In this document: in pieces, positions 55,526 to 64,000 of the stretch | Numbering within the stretch: the stretch's first letter is position 1 | How the letters are laid out: every line of letters begins with the position of its first letter | NCBI GenBank assembly: GCA_026874595.1 | Contig: CM049309.1 | Coordinates: 6,658,576 to 6,722,575, forward strand | Reading direction: 5' to 3' | Source: Sipunculus nudus | Taxonomy: Eukaryota; Annelida; Sipuncula; Golfingiida; Sipunculidae | Length of the DNA: 64,000 nucleotides | Notes under the pieces: generated by a model | What the model saw: the letters and a program-made list of their open reading frames with translations, nothing else | Database searches by the model: none | What the model was told of the DNA's origin: nothing | Made by a program: the position numbers and the translations under genes

Positions 55526-57117
55526 CGAACAATTCTAGGTCCTCAATATTTTCAAATATACAAATAAGGCATGCCATGTCTTAGTTATTATCTTTTTCCG
55601 GATACAATGACATTAAAAGTTAGAGAAAGTCGCGACATGCTTGGGACAAAATTCAGACCTCTATGTATCCACGGGCCTGTTATCATATTTGAAAAAACAT
55701 GAAATACAACGGCTAAAAGATAGTTAACTTATCGGCCAACAGGTGGTGCCACTTAATACATGGTCCTACACCAATCAGTCCGGACCACAATTAAACAAAG
55801 ATACTCTGGTCTCCTTTTTGTTAGAGACTGGGCCATATTCGCGATATTCTCTCAGAGGAATAATCGTGAAAATAAAAGTTCGATCAACATGACCCCTCAT
55901 CTACACAAGTTAAAAGTCGTTTATTCTTGAGCCTCGTGGTACATTATAGCCGTGACCAAATGACGTTTAGGCCTTTTTTTAAACAATCGATGTTTGGGTT
56001 GCAGCCTGCCGCTAGGGATTTTATGTAGTTTTTAAATGCCCACAGGTGGTCAAAAGTAAAAGGGATCAATATTATAAATGATAAGATATCTTTCATATTG
56101 ACTGCCAGTTTTGACAAAAAGAATTTAAACACCACCGATGCTATTCTTTCCTTTGTTTATTGGTTTGTCCATTAGAAAGATCTATGTTCTGATGAAACTT
56201 TGAGCAGAAAATCTTTGATAATTTATGCAGGTTTGGATTTAATCTGCAGCTATTAACTGTGACAGCCATATATGTACCCAACAAAAAATCCTTGGGGAGG
56301 CTTAATTGTTGTCTCTGAATACTTATATTTATACTTCTATACTATTTTTTTGTTCTATATCATACACCAAAAAATAATTAAATAGACTGCAAATATTACG
56401 CCTGTGTAAAAAAAATAGACATATTGTGTACAAAACGCTTATTGAGTAGAACTCTTGCATGTTTTTATTGTCAAGCAAGGACCGACAATAATATCATTCA
56501 TTAGATTTGTTGTTGTATAGCATTGTCATCTGTACCATATTTCGGCCGTGAAGAATTCATGCTAGGTAAAAAAAATAGGTTGTAGATGTTTGCTCTGACG
56601 AGCTCTAACAGTTTACAACAATGGCTAATGTACGACAGATGGAACCAGCGCGATGTTGGTTTGCCCTTGTGCGTTAGTAAAACTACCGCATATGTGAATG
56701 AACTATACAAATAACTTAAACGCAATCAAAGACTGTTTTTACACATAAAGTACTGTCTTCAAACGAGAGCAAAAATCGGTGATGCGTATATATGACGCGT
56801 TTTGGATCAGAACCAAATATATATTTTTTTTAAGCAAACAATGTTTATATGAACTAACTTGAGGATATTCACTTGATCTAAGTCTCGAACTATATACCTC
56901 AGAAATACGATATTTCAAGATGATTTCCGTGGGCATCAAATTTGCTGAAATGTTGAGAAGTCGATGTATCAATCCCGTGCGAGAAACTGGATTCGCTAAA
57001 TGCTCAATTAATGGCTGTTCTGATGTGAGTTATTTAACTAAACCTGCCCCCGGAGGGTAAATAATTAACTTATTTTATATAATGGGTAAAAACATTTTGT
57101 GGGTGGCCTACTTAAGG

Positions 57118-57285
57118 CCCTTCAAGTTCAAGTAAATTTTGTTCTGTCTTTCTTCCCTCATTTTCTGTTTGCGCCAGATCTCCGATATGTCTAATTTTCA
57201 AAATCTTACATTTGTTAACAACGTTAGTCTTTATTCACAGATTTGCACCTGATATTTATTTTTACCTTGACCTTATTCTTAGAGC
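57118..57285 (+). repeat. Interspersed repeat family R6 (copy 2)
   Basis: See 34735-34900; the last 40 bases are the best conserved part. Confidence 0.5.
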
Positions 57286-59796
57286 GGATCCCCGATTATC
57301 GCCCAGTTGCCGATACTGCATGATAGTTTAATGATAATCATGACATCCGTATTTTATATTCGGTTTTATTGGATTTGTATTAATTCAATCAATTTGTAAA
57401 ATATTCAGATATTTGTATATGCTTTCTCGGGTACGGGAGGTGCTTTCATCTTTATGTGTACAACAACAGCCTTGAGCAGGTTATTACCTTACAATAGAAA
57501 CCTAGCTATGGCTATCTTGTTTTCCTGCAGAAGCGCTGGTTCTACCGTCTTCCCAATTCTTACTAGGCCGGTTAGCCGCCATGCAGAGGGCGAAGCAACA
57601 TTTTTTTTTATGAAATATACTGTGTGGCCCTAAAGTGCAGTGAACAGAACAGTAGAGTACTATTTATATACGTTTGGGAGACTGGGAGTGTGTGAACTAA
57701 GAACTCGAGCAAAATAATTTCTCTATAAGCAATATTAATGTTTAGAGTGAATTTTAAAAAAAGTTATATAATTGTGGGCCCATTTTGATGGACTTGGACT
57801 TGGACTGGATTTCCAAAGGACCCAGAGGAGAAGGTGGATTTGGACTGTGAGCTTTTATATAGCTTTAATTCGAACTGGGTAAGTGTGAACTCGATCTTAA
57901 TGCGACAAAGTGCCATATACATCCCTTCCCAAGCTACCCAATATGTCATTCACGTGACTGCAGTAACATTTCGACGACCCCCTGCTTAGAGCTAGAAAGG
58001 TCTTTACCGCCAGGTCTAAGCTCGATTGTAGAGAATGCGATATGTGAAAACCGCTTAAAGGGGGATGAGGTAATAGACTTTGACCACTTCACTGCCGACA
58101 AATGTTGGCGATGACTAACACTAAGTATCCGGGTCGGTTGTGTCAGCAAAGACTAATCGTACCTGTTACATTTAATGTGATAACAGGAATGGAATCTATC
58201 TCGCTCTCAGAGGCTTTAGGTTCTTGTCCGATTCTTTTGCATTGCAGCAAAAGCCACTTTACTTGATAACTTGGCCCGCACCCAGCAGCTAGATATATAG
58301 CCGACCGTTACGCTTGCTGCGCGTGCTCGTGGAAATAGTCTATGCTATATTGGACATCCAACTTTTTCATATAAATGGTGGCGTTAAATCAGGTAAACTC
58401 ACATGTTCATGCAACGGTTTATTTCTGAATAATCCCTATATATCTGTCCTCACTAATTGTCGGAATATCTTATGATCTTTTATCTGATTTAGGTAACGGT
58501 GTTTCGGACGTTATCACATGCAAACGTATAATATGCAGGCTAAACAATCTTTGCCCGGCAGAAGGTAAAAAGGTATCCACATCTAATCAAGAGTTTAAAT
58601 ATATTTATCTACAGATACTCAGTGTTGAACCATGGCGTGTTATGGTACAGGGTTCGAAATGGCGATGTTTTTTGCCGGACATTGCATGTACTGGGTCAGA
58701 CAAGAAATTTATTGCACCCACGGCTACACGGCTATATACTTATTTGACAATATTGTATTATCAAAACCCACAAAGGATCGCTAACGTGGGAATTATATTG
58801 ATTATAGCATATAAACTATTTGCATTATACCCATGTAAACGTGATATCAGGCCATGTTAAAATGATTACTGGTCAAGGGGAGGGATCAATACGTTAAAAC
58901 CAATACTTTACCGGACCTTCTTTAAATTACCGACATTTTCCTTTGGTTTACCTCTAGTTTTGGGTAATGTGCAGTGTAGGGGATTTTTTTTTCAATGGCC
59001 TATGTTACAATCTTTAACAATAATTATAAGTAAAAGTATAATATTCTGTAATATACATATAGGAGATGTACATGTACACTTTAAGAAAAATATAAGGGTT
59101 ATAAAAATGAAAGGTGGTGTTGTTTGAGAGTCAATGTTTCTCCTACGTCAAATTTATTTGCTCAAGCAATACTTTGATGATGTCGCCAAGAAAAAATTGT
59201 AAAAGCTATAAAAATTTGAGCATTTTTGGCCATTAGATATCAACTATTGTAGTTCTCAAACTCCTTAAGTCTTATTCTTATATAATTTTACATTTCTCCA
59301 TGTTACAGAAAAATAACATTTGGTAAATAATGCGTTAGAGACAGTAAAATATGCCTTTTAAAAAAACCCTCTAAAATGCCCTATTACCTGATTTGGCGCC
59401 TTGTGAGTTATTATAAGATCACAGGTAATCATGCCGACCCGCCACTCCCAACCACTTATTATGAATTAGTTAGGTGTTAGACCTGCCACAGGTATATGGG
59501 GATGAAAGTCTCATCGTGACCAGATATACCTTTGTACAAAATCATGGCCAGTGGTCACTGGGAAGAAAACTGTATGAAATGTTAATTTCAAATTAATGAT
59601 GCGGCTGCTTCTTTGTATATACCTAATTGGTGTTACGCGGCTGAAGCAAACATTTGTACAGAGCTTGTTTATTCACTGTAAATCCGTGTTAACATTATAT
59701 ACGGGGTGGGGGGGGGGGCAATGGTTGCCAGCTAGGCTGAGCTAGCATGATCAGGTCATATTACCACTATAGTCTATCAGTATACACTCGAAGAAA

Positions 59797-60030
59797 AAAG
59801 GCTTCCATCTAGAACCCAAAAGGGTTCTTCAGAGTGGACTGAGTTCCAGCTAGAACCTTCAGGCGGGGTTCTTTTTGGAACCTCCCGTAGGTTCTTTTAT
59901 GAAACCTAAAAGGATCCATGAAGAACCTCTTCAGAGGTTCTGAGAAGAACCCTCAAGGGTTCTTCACGATGGACTGGGTGGGGAACCTTAAAAGGCTCTT
60001 GGTGGAACCCATGTGTAGGGTTCTTTATAG
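59797..60030. repeat. Array of short palindromes (AGAACC/GGTTCT)
   Basis: AGAACC or GGTTCT recurs about a dozen times in roughly 230 bases, in facing pairs such as AGAACCCAAAAGGGTTCT and AGAACCTCTTCAGAGGTTCT, with GTGGACTG/ATGGACTG spacers repeated. Each pair can fold as a hairpin. Confidence 0.8.
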
Positions 60031-60794
60031 ACCATGCAATGCAGTTCTAGGATGCAGTCTAGGATGTCATATCATACGTTTAGATTAAATTAATTACGTC
60101 ATATGTCCATACATACATGTATTTGATAGAGTGTTGATAGATATGCAAAAAATATAAAAGCATTTCTCAAAGAAAGTGGACAACTGCAAGAATCATGGCT
60201 GAAATCATATTTAATTTATGCCTGTATACTTCAAATATGATGAAATCTGCGAGGCGAAATGAAAACACTTTTTTTAAGTAACACATTTTTATTTAGCTGT
60301 AAAGTCTGTGGAAAAAAGAGCAATTACAAAAAGCATTTGCTTATATATGCACGTAAATTGTTCAACTGACATTTTCTATACAGAGTTCGTTAACACCTCA
60401 CACAGTTCCGAGTCGTTTTCTCAAATTGAATTAATTCACTTGTAATCATTCAGCGTAGGACTTTGATAATTCAGGCAAAAGTTGTGTTTTGCCTGCAAGA
60501 ATTTCAGTTTTCTTGGTTTATACTGACGATAAAATTGAATATTTCGCACTTTCTCTCATATCTGCACACCAAAAAATGCCTATAAGACTAGAACATCGAC
60601 GATGCGCAGATATCTGTTTTTTGGTGTGGGTTTGATATCCGGTGAACGTCATGAATATATTTTTCTCTATAGAGCTAAAAATCAACAGACGCAATAAAAA
60701 TTAATGCAGTATATGAATCGTGTCACTTTGTGTGTAATTTATATATAATTCCATGGACACATGCATACAAGGGGCATTTTAGATTTTCTTCTAG

Positions 60795-61085
60795 GATTGC
60801 ATTCCCATGGAAGTGTCCGCCATTCACTTATTCGGTCCGTACTCCAAGATTTATTCGTGCATAAGTGACTGCACATTAATTTGTGAGTATTTCTTCATGG
60901 TGTTCCTGGATCCGGAGCATGTACCGGATCCAAAACAGAATCAAATCGATTTTTACCTGGCGCATTCCCGAAGTGCCCCAGAAATTTCATGAGATTCCGA
61001 TTATGATTGCTTGTGCTACGTTGTGAAAAAATACACACACAAACGAACGGAAATGAATGTTTATATACGCTCCTGAAGCAGTCAT
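60795..61085 (+). repeat. Interspersed repeat family R2 (copy 5)
   Basis: ATTCGGTCCGTACTCCAAG, GAGTATTTCTTCATGGTGTT, GCATGTACCGGATCC, TTTCATGAGATTCCGAT, AC run. Confidence 0.65.
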
Positions 61086-61210
61086 GGTTTCTCCTCAGTT
61101 AGTAAGTATATTTATATATATATATATATATCCGTGAATACTAAATACTCGACTCAGGAAGCATTTTAAATGCCATTTATATTAGTAAGCCTACTGACAC
61201 TGGTCGTGGA

Positions 61211-61212
<2 letters not shown>

Positions 61213-61270
<58 letters not shown>
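61213..61270. repeat. (GA)n microsatellite
   Basis: About 28 uninterrupted GA units. Confidence 0.95.
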
Positions 61271-61275
<5 letters not shown>

Positions 61276-61713
61276 CTTAGGCTATATATGGGCAAACGGT
61301 CCATCTTTAAACCAGATGCATAATTGAATTACATTTGTATTTCATTCTAAATCGAGCGTGTAGGTTCTAAATAATAAATTAATTGATGCTATTGCACAGC
61401 TAGCATCAAGTGCTAATTAAATTATCAATGATCTATAGATATTGTCACTATATTAACATTGCATGTTTGGGATGATAATGTGGCACATTTGGAAACTGGT
61501 GTTGAAATAATATTGAATGAATGTACAAAAGGGCAAATCAAAAACGGGAATTCAACCGCACAGTTGTCCTAAATAACCACCTATTTTTTCAAGGGCTGCC
61601 TGCGCAGCCGTGCTTGTGACGGTACCACGTGATCAGTGGCGGGGACTCGGGGGCAGATATTTACTGAGGACTGTTACGTCGGACCACGTGCTGGCTGCCA
61701 TCTGCCAACAAGC

Positions 61714-61765
61714 ATGGACGATAAACAGAAGAGGGAGCCGCTCCGCTGTTGGATTGTTCTAGTGT
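61714..61765 (+). CDS. Candidate first exon of a plus-strand gene
   Basis: ATG in a good context (A at -3, G at +4). It encodes MDDKQKREPLRCWIVLV, then a strong GTGAGT donor in phase 1. The upstream 150 bases are richer in G+C than the surroundings and hold two CACGTG E-boxes. The basic start followed by a hydrophobic stretch could be the beginning of a signal anchor. No second exon was recognised before the window ends. Confidence 0.25.
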
Positions 61766-62789
61766 GTGAGTTGTTTGTACGCCTATCCTAATTCATGCTG
61801 GGATTTTGCGATAATTTATTGTTTGTTCATAACTGGCACTGGTATTCCGTACCAAGGCAGTACCGGTTATATATGGAGTGTGTGTAGTCCGTGTTCTTGT
61901 GGCGATCGTTGTCTGTCAGTGTATATGCATCCAGTTTTATATTATAACACTCCCAGCGGACTGGTTGACCGTGTAGGAAACCAGCAGATTTGTGTCTGAT
62001 CAAAATCATTGTTGTACTCATAAAATGGCTGAATACGGGTGGTACCTACTGTGCCCGGCTATTCAACGATCACACACGTGTATGGGCTTCTAAACATAAA
62101 CTGGAGCAGTCCTTGTGTTCACGCGTTGTAACTGTGACTGTAAGACTAGTTCAGTGTGGCCTGAGTATAGGCCACGCGGAGTATAGCTCCTTGGACGAAA
62201 ACTATTGATTGTTATGCCGCATACATACAGCCTATGTCAGCCCGGCTTCTTGTGTAGGCCTATTTATGTTCATTGGCATGGAAACGCCACACTTTCTGAC
62301 CGTTCCATGTGTATGTCATTGCTTAGTGGTTACAATTTCAAAAGCATTTCGACTGCCTGTGTGCACGTTTTAACAAAGACCAAAATATACACGTAGGCAA
62401 GACGGTTCTTTATAATATAACTATTTGGTTAACCCCGATTCTAACTAAAGTGATGATAAATCTCCCGCACCTGGTGCAAGTCTATTACTGCTTAATAAAG
62501 AATAAAGAGGTATGATCCTTTTATTTGAATAAAAGTCCCCTTCTGTAGACTGCAAAGCGGGGCCCCAACTAACGTGTACACAACCATACACGATTCAGGA
62601 AACACGTGTATGCAGTCTCAATGCATGATTGAATAATCATATATAGTATATCAATTATCATGAAGTTTATATTCTTCCTTAAAGAGGATGTGGGGTTCTT
62701 TTTCTGGGTTGGTCTCGTGGTTGTTTTGCAATGGTAAATGAACGCATGTAACCCCCCCCCCACCCATCAACACTATATATATATACATG

Positions 62790-62836
<47 letters not shown>

Positions 62837-64000
62837 TAGTATATATATATACATGTATATATACTAACACATGAATACATATAAATATATGTGAATTTTA
62901 AAACAAGTATAAATATATGTATATTATTATACACGCACGAATGTGTAGATGTGTGTGTATGTAAGAGAGAGTGCATGTCTGTTTATGTGTGCTGTAGTAA
63001 CCAGGCTAAGACTGAATTCATGCAGTATAGGTTAAATATATAATGACTTGCTAATGCATTCACGGGTAGCCTCAATCCATGAATCTATAAAGACCGGCAG
63101 CTGAATCAGTTTCTTTTGATCAACTAATCGCATGGTCTTAATTTGTATGACCTTTGGTTCTGATCACAAACAAAGGTAAACTCGTGATCATATTGATTCT
63201 AAGTTATAACTATATGTCACGCCCTTGTCAAGCGGCAAAACAGCGGGTATAGAGGATGCATTGTAACGAAATCCATAACTGTGATATGTTGATGGAGAGG
63301 AGCAGAGCGAATCGGAATAAAGCATCTTGGGACGAGACAAGTGTATGCTGTTTGCATATCCGGGGGACTATTATTATTATTATTATCTATTTATATTATT
63401 TTATTGCCAACCTGATCACTTGGTGAGTCTGCTTGTGCTAGTAACTTAATAAGAACGGTATGAACAGATTTTTATTATTTTAAGGGTCAGGGTAAACCCC
63501 AAGGAATAATTAAAAATGTGGATGTAATGCCATTGTGAGAAAGGGCAAATTATTATTATAGCCTCTCCGTAATACCGGGGGCCGCCTTTGATCTAGAACT
63601 CACCTGTGATCCAATCATCGAAAAGCGTTGTGAAGAAAAAGTCAGAGGCGGCCAGTGAGAAAACGAGGCCATGTCCGACTTACCCGACGGTGTGCTACGA
63701 AGGACTGAAACTGAAATCAGATAGAATTGACTTCAGCGGGCTTGATTCACTCATATTTAATTGTAGTTGAGTTAATTTTATTTGATTTATTTATCTACCG
63801 AACGCCTAATTTTGGAACCCCGTTTTCACTATACCTTCTGTGTATAATCTCCTTATAGGATCATCACTTCATTTGCTTCAATACATTTAGCTCAAAAGTG
63901 TTTATTATTGCGGCCCATACACACACACATACACACACACGTAAGGTCAAACTCTCTAATATTCAGTCTTAGAGAAGCATCTTTAAAAGAACCGCATTAT
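61766..64000. other. Right-hand end of the window; no firm gene
   Basis: Contains an (AT)n-rich stretch (62773-62861), a TTA run near 63370, and a G+C-richer stretch around 63590-63715 with an ATG at 63671 in a fair context, too little to call an exon. Confidence 0.4.
62773..62861. repeat. (TA)n microsatellite
   Basis: TA runs broken by ACATGTATG and ACTAGT; a poly-C run precedes it. Confidence 0.95.

Larger units (their letters stand above)
48160..61700. other. Upstream region of gene A; repeat-rich, no gene recognised
   Basis: 13.5 kb. Should hold the promoter of gene A. Apart from the repeats listed, only short unrecognised open frames were seen; the longest (52223-52510, 95 codons) shows no familiar domain. 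Confidence 0.55.

Noticed and set aside
57946-58149. 67-codon minus-strand frame
   Set aside because: Looks like part of a dispersed repeat; no recognisable domain or splice context.

Overview
The window is animal nuclear DNA: AT-rich, intron-dense, full of microsatellites (AT, TTA, GA), poly-C/poly-G runs, MITE-like elements, tRNA-derived SINEs and a non-LTR retrotransposon fossil. The protein family (secreted vWA plus thrombospondin type 1 modules) and the repeats fit a lophotrochozoan, most likely a mollusc. That is inference; no marker gene fixes the species.

Two large genes, both on the minus strand and head to tail, carry essentially all the recognisable coding sequence. Gene A (start codon 48159, stop 23173) has 17 coding exons: signal peptide, vWA, twelve TSP1 repeats, second vWA, a 9-codon microexon and a very lysine-rich tail, 1126 residues in all. 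Gene B (start codon 18933, stop 3399, or 4435 if the last intron is retained) has 8 coding exons with the same plan but only three TSP1 repeats and a shorter acidic-then-basic tail, 616 residues. Every internal junction is phase 1. The reading frame closes exactly in both models, and all but a few weak donors have ordinary GT/AG signals. I assembled both models by reading splice sites by eye.

The two are tandem paralogues. The first and last two TSP1 repeats of A resemble the three of B, so the nine central repeats of A look like a later expansion. Those nine fall into two sequence classes, and intron flanks were copied with the exons. The first vWA of A has lost its metal-site motif, while B keeps it. 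Both proteins look like secreted matrix, mucus or adhesive-type proteins; nothing in the sequence fixes the tissue.

Layout: 1-3380 no gene seen; 3399-18933 gene B, with a 9.6 kb first intron; 18990-23170 intergenic with two copies of a MITE-like element; 23173-48159 gene A, whose introns hold a 145-bp satellite, a 35-bp tandem array, a reverse-transcriptase fossil, a SINE and TTA microsatellites; 48160-61700 repeat-rich intergenic DNA; 61714-61765 a weak candidate first exon of a plus-strand gene running out of the window.
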